This document shows positions 39,155 to 51,600 of a DNA stretch of 64,000 nt, in pieces. The DNA comes from Casuarius casuarius. Taxonomy: Eukaryota > Chordata > Aves > Casuariiformes > Casuariidae. The position numbers and the translations under genes were made by a program. Below the pieces are notes generated by a model, which was not told the origin of the DNA, did not search any database, and worked only from the letters and a program-made list of their open reading frames with translations. The DNA lies in NCBI GenBank assembly GCA_003342895.1, contig PTFA01000011.1, positions 5,139,784 to 5,203,783 on the forward strand, given 5' to 3'. Numbering within the stretch: position 1 is the stretch's first letter; each line of letters starts with the position of its first letter.

Positions 39155-39745
39155 CTAGTGCTGTGTAGAGTTCTGCCCCTCTCATCTCAAGGATCCAACA
39201 GACCTAAGAGAGGGTCCCAATAAAGGCAAAGAAGATGATTGAAGGTAAGAGGAATAACTGATTAAGGTAGGACTCTGCCTCTCTGCTAGACTGAAAGGTG
39301 TGTGCATGAAACATTACAGAGGTCTGTTGAATCATTTGTACTGAAAGCCTGGATGGAGACAGGCTGTTCACCATCTTGCCTATTAGAAGAACTAGGAGTT
39401 AATGTGTGAAACTAGAAAGAAGCTTGAGAAAACAAAAGTGGTGCTTCTTGATGTGGTGGGAATTCAATCTGTGGAACTCCTCTGCCAGAAAATACAGGTT
39501 TCAGAAGTTTATTTACATGGACAATTTCACAGATGAGAAAGCCATTCAAAGTTGTTGTATAGACAGAAACTACATCTGGCTCTGGAAAGCCCCTAAACAG
39601 AAAATAGAGGCCAGAAGAGATATTAGTGGAAGAATCATCTATGCTTTTCTTGTTCTCATATTTTCCTGGGCATCTGTTCATGGAGCAGGATTCTGAGTGA
39701 GCTGGACCTTGGTCTGTCCCAGTGCAGCCATTTTTAGGCATATTA
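39155..39745 (+). mobile_element. Degraded CR1 LINE 3' end
   Basis: The order of blocks matches the 3' region of amniote CR1 elements: GTGTAGAGTTCTG...CATCTC (consensus GTGTGCAGTTCTGG...CATCTC), GCAAAGAAGATGATTGAAGG (GCAACGAAAATGATTAGAGG), ACAGAGGTCTGTTGAATCAT (ATAGAGGTCTATAAAATCAT), AGAAGAACTAGGAGT, CTGTGGAACTCCTCTGCCAG, ACATGGACAATTTCACAGATG, and near the end AGCTGGACCTTGGTCTGTCC then CAGTGCAGCCATTTTTAGG. It is inactive and 5'-truncated, in the gap between two convergent genes. The 136-codon open frame on the other strand (39,412-39,822) is its antisense and not a gene. Confidence 0.8.
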
Positions 39746-40774
39746 ACAATCATGTTGCTCTTGAATGGAGGAGTTCCACATTTGGCTGCTGTTAAGGTGT
39801 CAGCAAGGATAAAGGAGTTCAAGAATCAAATATTTCATTTACTCCACCGAGTGATTTAAAAGGAAGCTGTTTTTTTAGAAATGGATGCAATTTGGGTTAT
39901 AGACAGAAACAAAATACTGACTACAGTTGAAATACAAGTGATGCCTGCAAACCTACAACACTTGCTCTGCTACTGAAAGATCCTTGTACCTTATGGAGAT
40001 TAGAGCTGCAGAACATAAGAAAACTGTTTTCAGAAACACTGGCCAGACGTTAACTGCACCTCTAGGTCAGTATTCTCACTGACGCCAAATACTAATGCCT
40101 TTATTACTAGTCTTCAAATATCCCACGGAAAAAGGAAAGACTCATAATAGTGTTAGGCCTGACTTTAACAGTGATTAAAAGGATAAAGTGCACACTTCAT
40201 TAAAAAGGAACACAAAACTTGGTGTTCAACCAAAATAAAATCAGTAACATTGTATACCTAACTTCACATTATGGTTTCCTGTTCAATGCCTAACAGCAGT
40301 ACCTGGTCACNCAGTTACAGGTAGGAGGAGATGCAAATTTGATCACAAAGTCTTTGCTGAATGTTGCATTTAAGTCAAAGGTCCACAAGCAACTTCAATA
40401 AATATTATGCTGCTCTACAGCTCAAGCCAAACAACAACAACAAAAACAGGATAATGATTAGGATCCCGGATTGGACCCACTCTCTGACCTGAGCTGCTGG
40501 TTTCTTTTGTTGCTTTAAGCTTGTATTTTAACATTTTGGAAGGCAAGGAAAGGAGAAATACTGAGGAAGGGAGCAGAGCTGGTACAAAGTTTCAACTCTC
40601 ATAGCTCCAGAGCCTGAGGAACAGAACTATCTTAAAAGCTACCCACAACCAAAAGTGGTAATAAGATCAAAATTCTTACGGAAGCTACAAAGTCAGCTTC
40701 AGGACCCAAATCAGATCTAACAGAAGTGCAAAGAAAGATGATGTATAAGACTAACTCTACAGAGGACAGAGTCA

Positions 40775-42517
40775 TTGTGGAATAAAAAGGCTTTATTAGA
40801 TTTTTACAAAAAAAAGAAAAAAAAGCAACTCATATCAGATGTATGCAATATATAAAGTTACACATTCCTACCCACTGCCTCACAGATTCATAGTTCAGCC
40901 CTTACTTCCTCCAAGGAGAAAGAGCACCTGGATTTCTATGTCAAAACCCAGATGAAGGCTCACCTATGCTTTTTCTTTTTCTGCAGACTTCAATCCTAAA
41001 AAGCAGATGGTGTGATGACAGTAGATTATTAGAGGTTATGGATTTCTGCTACACTTTTTCTAGCAGCAAAGTCTCTTCGAGAAGTTTGTCCCCTCCAGTT
41101 ATCCTGCTTCCACTTTGGGAGGTATTTTTTCTCTTAAAGCCAGGATGATTTTGTTGTTGTGCTTCAAGGAGCGGCCCCACTAAATCAGCACAACTGAGGG
41201 GCAAATATTCTCCAGCAGAGTGAGGGCTGTGGAGCTGTACACCATTCGCAAAACTGTAACTGGGAACTGCATTCTCAGACTTTGTCATCTATTTAGAATA
41301 TCAACAGTTCTCATTTCTCATTCTTAGCCAAATGTACTCCACTTAAAGCTAGCGTCAATTCTGAGGCAGTTCAGAGACCACAGAAAAACCCTCACAGAAC
41401 CGGAACAGTTTTATTATAGTGCTTAGACAAGTAATTATCATGTATCATCAAAAATTGTTCTCATGACAAAAATTTAGATTTAGCTTATCAATGTGATCAA
41501 TTGCATCTTAGTAAAATAATACAATCGCAGACAGTTATTTCCCATTAAGAAATACTGTAAAATATATACAAATGTTTCAGGCAAATGTCCTTTTTGCAAG
41601 TATGCAAGCGGCATTTCTGAACAAGTGCATTTTTGAACTTTCGTACTGAGTCCTATCAAACGTACACAGAGCTCTCAGTGTTTTGTGAAAACTATCTTAT
41701 TCATAGTTTATTCACCTTTCAAAGACTCTTTCTGAAAAAGTTACAAGGGTACAAGATTTATATACATAAAGGCACAGCAAATCTGTTGAAACTAGCTATG
41801 TTACAGTACAATGAAGTTCAGTCAGTGCCTTTCATGCAACAAAATTCACTAAAAAATTTGAATCCTCTTCCTGCAAAATTAACTGCACAGGACTGTATCC
41901 TTGCCATTCAGTAAAATGAACAATCAATTATTACTTAATCAACTCAAATATACTACAAAAATGTGGAAGAAAGAAGTATGTGAAATGCTTTCTCTTTTTG
42001 CCTAAATTTACTAGACCTTCAAGGCTATTTCTCATCAAAATAAAATTTTTTCCAGCTAAAAGCAAAGGTAAAGTTTCATTTGTGCTAAGATGACAGACTA
42101 AATTTTTCTAGTATTGGTTTTATAAAAATGATATATTTTATATAGGTGCTGTCCCAGGAGACATCACCACCAGCTGCAGAACAGCCAATTCTAAAGATAT
42201 ATAAGGAAATGAGATTAGAAGAAAACCTTGAACTCAGAGGTCATATTCAGATCAGGTATAAATGAATGTGTCATTAGAACTAGATCCTTATCTGGTCCAG
42301 TGCTTAAAAAGACTGCATGCAGTGGACACGGCAAATGTAGTTCTCCCTGTCAATTGATTCAAAGTATTCTCCCCTTCTACCTCCCCAGTATCATCTTCAA
42401 GTTATCATTTCTGAAGCTTCAGAGTTTTCCTAGGCATCAGTTGCATTGAAAGAATATTTGCACTTTTACATGTCTGCAGCTGAAAAAGTAGAAGGCAGAC
42501 TGTATATGGTGATCAAG
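40775..42517 (-). other. CHMP2B: Probable CHMP2B 3' UTR with polyadenylation signals
   Basis: On the minus strand AATAAA occurs at 41,712-41,707, 41,415-41,410 and 40,797-40,792. The last sits in a strong context: a long T-rich run just upstream (plus-strand A-tract at 40,807-40,826) and a TG/T-rich stretch after it. Cleavage is expected near 40,775, giving a 3' UTR of about 1.7 kb; the nearer signals could give shorter forms. Confidence 0.55.
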
Positions 42518-42631
42518 CTAATCCACTCCCAAAGCTTTGAGCTGCCGTTCAATCTCTTCATCTGAAATAGTAGCAGCTTTTGATGTCGATGCAGACGGTA
42601 AGCTTCTGGCAGCTGACGGAGCTTTGGCCAT
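42518..42631 (-). CDS. CHMP2B: CHMP2B coding exon 6
   Basis: Follows TTCTAG and codes MAKAPSAARSLPSASTSKAA then TISDEEIERQLKALGVD and TAG at 42,520-42,518. It holds the MIM1 helix that binds the VPS4 MIT domain. In humans a splice-acceptor mutation before this exon causes a frontotemporal dementia; the acceptor here is intact. Confidence 0.97.
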   Translation of the reverse strand: MAKAPSAARSLPSASTSKAATISDEEIERQLKALGVD

Positions 42632-45600
42632 CTAGAAGACGACAAAAGTTTTCTTTAGTCAAAAGAGTATGCGTTGTGACAACCTGACTTCTACAACAGG
42701 ACTTTAAAATAAAGGCTTCTAGAATAAACTATTTTNAAAAAGGAATGAAGAGGAAGAAGCATATGAACTGAGTAAAAATCCCCATACCTTTCCAGAGATT
42801 TCGATTCCAATCTCATCAAGCACTTGGTTAACAATATCCTGGCTTTCTTCCTCTTCATCTGATGCATCAAAAATATCATCCAGAGTATCATTAACTTGGA
42901 AGAAAAATAAAAATCCACATTGCATTATGTGAAAAGATTACAAAAATAACTGAGTACCATCTTTCTACTCTCCCAGAATACAGCAATACTACCACTGAGT
43001 AAGATACCAAGACAAAGAACCTGTATATAGGAGAACTTTTCTTATCTTTGCCTTGCAAAGCATATGAACATAGCTAGAGGAACAACAGAGTAAGGCATGA
43101 CTGCTTTTATAAAATGCTTGGTTTCAACAAAGTTATTCAGTTGCTCTATCTTTCCCCTTGAATTAACCTTTTTTTTTTTTTTTTAAGAAGTCCTACAGTT
43201 TTGGAAAAAATCTCTTTCCTCTTCTTCCTCCGAACAAGTTAAAAAAATTGTTAATTACTCAGCTAATTTCTGAATTACAAAAATGCAATTCTGAGCTGTT
43301 GAGTTGTTCACATCTTGCTTGACAATACTGTTTTGAATCTATGCTACTTACTAGGGCCAGCATAGTGGCAGGATGGGAAGGCTTGCAGCACCAGGAAGTT
43401 CTGTATGACTTAGTTGACAGATGCAATCAGTAACAATGACAACAAAAAAGCTGACTCCTTCTCCTTGCCCTCCAGAAAAGAAGTTTGTGGCTTAAATTAA
43501 AAAAGGAGAGACACACACGTACACATCCCTTACCACCACATATGCAAAGCTGAGATGATCAGTAATCTCTAAATTAAACTGGAACTTAAGTGTCTGGCCC
43601 CTGAACAGAAAATACCAACAGAACTAATAGCCACAAAAGGCAATTTTTCAAGTCCCCCTATTAGTTATGCCGAAAAGGTTTAGAACCAGTGTTGAGCCCT
43701 CTCCTTCCAGTAGATTCTTTCTAGATGTATGATGGGTGTTTTGCATGTTGATGGGAGGGAATGGATCTAGGTATCTATTGCTACTAGAAAGCCCAAGGCA
43801 GCATCCTTGCACAGACACACATTGTTTTGTTTGCTCTTCACTTGCTGTCAATAATCTAATTAATTGTAATTGTAATCACAGCAGTATTTCTAGCCTGGTT
43901 CTAACCCTTCAAGAGTGCTATGGCCTGAAGCTAGCTACTCACTACAATGCAGAACTTACTCATTTCTTCAGTCATTTCCATCTTCATATTTTCCTTCTGG
44001 AAGTTCTGCATAGTTTGCAGTGTCTTCTGTGGGTCCATTTTCTTGTTAACTGCTTGCATTGTCTGACAATATTAAAAATATTTAATATTAATCATACAAT
44101 GAGACATAAGTAAAGGCCAATATAAGCACACAGAAGAAGTAAGATTTTTCTAATAAAAAAACCTTCAGACCAAGTTTGGCCTTCCTTGCCCCCTTATATT
44201 CTCTGAAAACTGTGGATACATGAAGGATCAATAAGTACAGTCAGCACCTGTTAAGAAATACTGCCATTTACTACGATAATAGGTATGCTTTTAAATGTAT
44301 GCATCCTTCTTGCACTGTCCCCCTTTTCCTGGCCCTATATCAGGAAAATCTGCCTGATCCTCAAGAAAAGAATGGGACAGAATTTCCTAACTTGTAAGCT
44401 ATATATTTTAAAAAGATAAAGGGCTGCAGTTTGGTTTTTTTTTGTTTTTTGTTTTTTTTTGCAGTAAGGAACATTTATTTCAACCACCACTAAAGGACAG
44501 GCATTAAATTCCTATCTTTTTTTAATGCTATAATTTCTTGGAAAAAAATGAGTTTTCTCTGAAAAAACAAGTGTCAAGGTGTTCAGGAAGTACTTACTAG
44601 CTTAGGGTGAACCTTTGTACAGGGCAGAGATACTTCTGCCACAACCTAATAAACTTCACTGGTTTTACCACAAGTATGCAGCACTGACTTTGCAGCTACT
44701 CGTATTCTTCCTTCTCCTGTCCTAAAAAGTAAGCTCTCTCTCTCTCATGACATGCCAAAAACTAAATATAGACATGAGCAATTTAAATGGAAAGTCTAAC
44801 CATCTTTGGGAAGATGAAAGAGTTGGTTAATTAAAAAGGGATGCTATCAAGCTAGTACAGCCACTACTGACTTTCTAGAAGCATTGTTAGAAGGACTTCT
44901 GCCTTCATTTTTGATTTTGTTTAAACTCATAATGTATTAAGCTTCTATTATTACTTGAATTTCAAGCATTGTGTTCATATTCACATTATTTGAATTGAAA
45001 AAAAGATGTTCTGCACTTAGAGGACATTAGTGTTTTAGAGTTCTTTTAGTAAAATTATAGATGGATATCAGAAAAAAATTTGCACTAAACTGATACAAGA
45101 TTTATATATCTTCGGAAAATAAAGGTGAGATGCATGAATAAAACCAGGAGACTATTCACTGGGTTTTTATTATATGCAAAATTAATGGCAGACATGCTAA
45201 AAAGTACATAGATAGTATTTTGAAAGCTTCACATTCATGTATTTGCCCTGACTGTTGAGGCAACTGATTGCATTTATTTTTCACTGATGGCTGTATGAGA
45301 CTGAAAACAATTTTTAAGCTTCAAAATTAACTGCTGAAGATTTTTTCTTTTCCAACCTTTCTGCACTGGTAAGAGAAAAAATGTTTACTTTAAAAGTGAC
45401 TAAAATAATCTCTCTCCTCTCTAATAACATTAGCCAAAATAGTACACACTGTGTTTCAGAAAGCACCACTTTTCTGAATTCTGGTTTTTATTTAATATTT
45501 AATTCTGATTTTTATTTACTATTTCTACTGACTTTCTCTTCATGATTAGTTTGTGACAGTTTGGTTTCAAGAGATTTAATCCAAGGCATCTCACTGATAA

Positions 45601-48600
45601 AGAGCCAAGAAAGAACATGTCAACCATGTAATAATTAAAAAGTAAGATCAACTTATTCACATGCAAGACTGTTATAGGAATGCTGAGTAAGGTCACAAGT
45701 TGTTTAGCTTGACCAGTTGCATGGTCAGACAAGCCACGTCTTTGTGGGCTAGTCCTGGAAGATNGAAAGCTTGCTGGAGAGCCACAGCTTGGTATCACTG
45801 CATGGTTGATATTTGTCAACTTATTGCTCCTAAAAGAAACTTGACAGAAAAGTTCTAGTAGTAATTACTTTCTGCCTTAATTTGCATTACATTACTGGAT
45901 TTACTTGGTGCATAACTGGATGTAGCTTGGACTGTGATAAAAGTATAACTTGCCTACAACATGTGCTAATTCTGTATTCTACACCTTGAACTGAATGATC
46001 CAGCTTGCCAAAAGCAAACTCCCTATTTATCAATTCAGGGAAATAGGAAAAAGTTTGCAATTAACTCAGATACGTGAGATTTTTCAGAATCTTTTATGAG
46101 ATGAGATTTTTGAGAAAAGTAATGCAATACTCTTTCCTTAGAGTGCAGAGAGTGAGAATGACAGGGAATTCCAGATTAAATTTATTTAGAAATGTAAGCT
46201 GGTAACCAATGCCTTACTTTTCATACAAACTAGAAAGCTACAGTGACACACTGCCTTGATTTCTGGATGAAGCATGCCCAACTTTAATTTTTCCAATAAA
46301 AATTGCTTGTGACAAGTTCTACAGGCAAGATGTCGCACAATGACTTTCTTTTTTTTGTCTACCAGAAGAGCTCTTCCACTGGCATTACATTTAATTTTTA
46401 TCATGCAACCATTTAACAGATGTCTAGCCCAAGAAAATATGCTTAATTAGGTGCTAACTGGAAGGATTGACTAGGTGAAAATTTCATACATGAATCAAAT
46501 TACACTTTCCTACCACATCTTCATTGCTGTTTAGAGTATTAAGCCACACATTTTATCCCTTCAATGATCTTATACAAAATAATACAACTTCACTTTTGCA
46601 AGCATAACCTTAAGCTGCTTTCTAATGTAAAGTAATTTATCTTGTAACATCTTACTTTTGCTGTAGTTGACATAGCTCCTGCCATCTTCATCTGAGAGTT
46701 CATCACCTTTGTTTGAGTTGACATAGAGGTAACTTTAGAGCTAACAGCATAGGTTCGATTTTTCTGCTTTCGAAGTTGCACAAGCTGTTTTGCTAGAACT
46801 TTACAGGCTTCTTTGTTACCAGTCTTAGCCATTTTCTTTATTTCTAGTTCCTATTAAAAAAAAGTTTAAGATTAATTCCACAGATTTTTCATTCATACAA
46901 AGATTCTATAATTAAGCCTTAGCACTCTAATAAAATTCCAGAAGTTAACTATCCTCTTGTTTTTCAAGAGGCATGCAAAGTTACATGAATATTCCTCCTT
47001 GCTTTTTTAGCGGGGGGTCTCTAATAAAAGAAATGAATAAATACAATGCCATTCTGCTCCCAGCAGGAAAAAAAAGGAATTACAATACGACAGTAAAAAA
47101 TTCCCCAAAAGGCTGTGTTTCAACTTTTTCAACATCATGTTATACATGAACATATAATTCCATATCTAGATATGGGGTAACACTTCAAAAAAATTGAAGA
47201 AACTATTAAGCACAGCTAACTACTAGGGCCATGACTCTAGTGTTAGATTTTTGCATTCATTAGCTTTACTAGCTTTACTCTACTGGCAATCAAGCCATAT
47301 CACCCATGGAATAACTGGGGAATCTGCAGGTTCTCTTGAACACTTTTTTAATTTACAGAGAATCTCATAACCTTTTTGAAGACAAATTAGATAAAACTAG
47401 ATAGGCAATAATTAAAGACTCTGTTTGCCCACATAAGGTAGCTGGACTCAGCTTGGCACATAATAAAAGCAGTCCAATTTGTCTACAACAAGATGCACTA
47501 ATTGTGCATCTTAGACCTTAAGCTGGACACTGCCTGCTTGCAAAAAGCAGACTTATTTATTGATCAGAGAGAAATAGTAAGCTATTTAGCCTGGAGATAA
47601 CATGGGAAAGTTTGAAACAAACAATTCTGGGATTTTTCAAAATATGCATTTTGATCTGCGACTTCATAATGTAAACTTTCTTAACCATTTTTCCTTTTCA
47701 GCCTTTTTAAGGAGAGCTTACCATAGCAATACACTTCATCTATGGCTGACTTTGCCATTAACGAAAAAGAGCATTTAAGAACAGCACTGTGTTTCTTCAG
47801 GAGAATATACTTGCTACAAGAACACAGACGCTTCACTTTCTTCACCTGCACTGGCAGTCCAGAAAACTGTGCTATAAAGTAGATATGTTGCTCTGAAAAG
47901 GCAAGTGCTGGTCACCAGAATACACAAGACAGTCATGTTCAAAGGGAAGTGTAAACTGACCTATTGAATAGTATGAAAAAAGTTTAACAGTTAAACAAAA
48001 GTTTACTATAGAGATTGCACTGGCATAAGGTCTTTTCTGACAGTCCATAATTTCTGAAGGGATGCATCATAAATATTATTTTTAACCTAAGGAAGTGCAG
48101 ATCAGCAAGCAAGAAGCGTGAGATTATTCAAAAATTACAGCCCTGAAATATATGCAAAGCTGTCTCCTTTGTAACTAGTTCACAGACACCACAAAAACAA
48201 ATTTCTATAGCATGCCAAAAATATAATTTTCAATACCTCAAATACTGTGAAGGATAGGAAGGATTTGTTTGCACACTACCATTCTAACAGCTAACACTAG
48301 GAAATAGTGATTTTCTTATTGAGATGAAACATCTAATTAGTATTTATAACCCCACTCTCAAAGTGAAATACAAACCAACATCAACCATTGCTAAATCATT
48401 GCAGACAATCGTGGCACAGGAATTAAAAGCCTATACATAGATGATTTTATTCTTAATTAAGAAGAATTTGGAGAGTGAGCTGCCATATATTACTTGCTTT
48501 TGAGAGGTTTGGTGCGAGCTTTTTCAAGACAGTTAGTCTTCTAAAAAATCAAAATTCATACAGTCATATGAGGTTACTGAACTGAAACAGAACTGTCTGC

Positions 48601-51600
48601 ATAATTTAGTAAGGTATTTTTACACGTAGGATTAATATAACAAAGTTCTCTTGGAGTAGTATCTCTTAGCTAAGAAAAACGTTCTTTCTGTGAAAGGAAC
48701 ATAACAAAATGTTCTGAGATTGACTGGCAAGCTCTCAGTCCTTTTTCACCTGATCTACTTTTGAAAATTTTTATTTGTTGTCCTTTGGTTCTCCCTTCCC
48801 TAGCAGTGGATTTTAACTTCTACAAAGACATATTTCTCCTTACGGTTTTCTTTGTCCCCATTTTTACAACGAAGACAGAAAGCCAGTATATCTGAAACAA
48901 TTTACTGTCACGAGTAATCGAAACTTCAACGTGAGTCTTCATGAAAATGACGGTTCTTCCAGAGTCAGGATATTTCATTCTGAAAAATGCCTTACCTATT
49001 AGTAACCTATTACATCTTATAGGCTCAAGGCTTAAAAGAAATAACTCATCTCCAAGCTTTCTGAATCTTATTCCCAAATCTCGATATTCATGTGACCTGC
49101 TGCCAAATAACACATTAGTAGCAACTGAAACAGTGACTGGATTTGCATAGCTTTTCCCACAGTCTGAGCATGCCTTCATACATCAAAACTACCATCTGCC
49201 ACATCAATTTATCCAGTTATACTGCCATACTGGTGCAGCATCCATTCACTGAATAGTTGATAGCTCACATACACAAAGTTTTATATAAATCTTGATTTAG
49301 GCAGATAGTTACAGGGAAGTTCTACAAGAATGAAAAGAATAACCATAACCAGGTGATACCCTGTGGAGTTTCAAATACTTTCTTCCATTGAAGAGTCATG
49401 GTAACATACGATAGCATTGAACACTTGTGTTAGTTTTTACACTACTAGACCATTGATTTATAAACCTTTTTGAAAACAAAATAACCACCTGAAGGATAGG
49501 GAATGCTAAGGATTGAGGAAAAAAATGAATGTAGTTCTTTAATCAAAAAGCATTGGTTCTGGCTTTTCCTATGTTAAAGACTGAAAATCACTTTTAGATG
49601 GTAAATTTTTTCCAACACTTACTGATGTAAGCAATTTTAGTAACTGAGAAGTCAAATGTGGATTTGGGGGAAGACAAATTTTTCAGGATTCAATTAAACA
49701 TTGAGTCATACCTTAGCACTTTGCAAATTTTCTGTGATATTCTGAGGGTTTCTTCTTTGCTTTTAAAGAGTAAAATAACATTCCCTGCTCTACTTACCAG
49801 TTGTTTTTCCTGTTTTTCAAGTGCTGCTCTATCTCTGGTAATAGTCCTCTGTGTACCTCTTAGCTCTCGATTCTGCTCCTTTATTATATCTGGAAAGAAA
49901 ATATTCAGAGCTGAGAAAAGTTTTCAGTACTGCATAAACATTTGGTCTGCTCAGCATTCTGCAGACATGCAGTATGTTGGACAGTTTCGTTCCATTCATA
50001 ATGAACAGTCAGCTATTGGTAGTATTACTAAGTCCTGGCATTTCAGCTATATGAAATACTGACAAAATTTCTTTTTACATATGCACGGTTATTATGTTTC
50101 AACAATATAGACCCTATTCAGTAACAAAAAAACCCATTTGCCTTCACATGTTTCTTTGCACCATAGCAAGGGCCTTAATCACACAGTAAGAATTAGGTAC
50201 ACACACTTGTCTGCAAGTTTCAACTATAACTTGGCAATAATACATTCCCTGTGAGCTCAGATCTCCTCAGCAAATCAGGCCCAACTGCAACAGGGAGGTC
50301 AGCTGAAGAAACCTTTTATTTGAGATCACAGAACAGTTAAGGAGCTACCAAGTCCATGAAAATAGCAAAGATACTTCTAGATGCAAGTCCTGGATCCTGC
50401 TTTTCACTGTCCTTATTCTGGCTCAATGGAGATTTTTCTCCTCCACAAAGGTATGGCTCAACTTCAAGTCAGACCATAAAAGCCGTGGTTTTCAAACCTT
50501 TTCCACTAGCAGATCCCTAAAAATGTTTAAGTATGAAAATAGAGACCTTTAAGTTTCCTGACAACTGACATAGCAAGGAGAAGCTTGAACACAGTCTGTC
50601 AGGTGAAATGTATCATCCTTCATAGGAGTTTTTTCCACTCTTATCTAGTAAATTATTTACTGGTAAGACCCACTTATTAAATGCAACTATCATTTACAAT
50701 ATAGGCATCAATCACTCTAGTTGCCTTCAACTTTTGTTAGGCTTTACAGCAAGTGCTTTGGGTGTTTCTAATGCACAGAAGTAACATCATGGGAGGGCAC
50801 TGCTACTTTATTTATGGAGTTTGTAACGTGTGAAAAGTCTATCCAAAAAGGTTGAGTTACTATGAGAAATGAAACCATGAAGGATAAATTGTAGAAACTG
50901 TAGTCATCCTTTTCATTTTTTAAGGCTAGTGCCAATTTTTTCTAGAAACAGAAAAGAGGAATTTGCATTCTTCTTTCCTAAACAACTAGAGATATTGCAA
51001 AACATGCATGGCTGAAATTACTTCAGCCTTAATGGTTTCCAACTGAAAGCCCCAAAACTTTAGTGGCATTTTAAANNNNNNNNNNNNNNNNNNNNNNCCC
51101 CAGAATAGTTTTCAGGCTAATAAACAGTTATTGCAAACAAAAACTGTGATACTGAAATAGCGATTTCTTTTTATAGTGCTACTACTGCTCCCAGAACTAC
51201 ATGCACAAGATCTTCAGGAAATGTATGCTTTTCAATAGACATTAATGAAGAGCTGAAAGGTGATACAGAACATAAAACTGTGTTCTTCAGACCAGCAAAA
51301 CAGCAGTGGAAATGATTCTGAAAACAGTGCTACAGGCAAGTAATTTTAAGGGGAGATAAATGTATATTACTTGCATATCCACATGTATGAAAATGAAAGA
51401 AGAAAATGTAAGTTAGGTACAAGACTGCCTTTTATAACTAAATTAACCATGCAGAAATCCCTTAGTGCAGAAAAGCTTGGGAAGTACAAACTTAAAGACA
51501 ATGGGAAACCAGAACTGTAATTAAGGCAGGAGACAATAAGGGTTTGCACAACACTTGTTTCTGATCCCACGTGGTGGCTTCAACTACGGGTAGCAATAAA

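Noticed and set aside
39412..39822. 136-codon minus-strand frame between the two genes
   Set aside because: It is the antisense of a CR1 3' non-coding region; no protein similarity is recognised.
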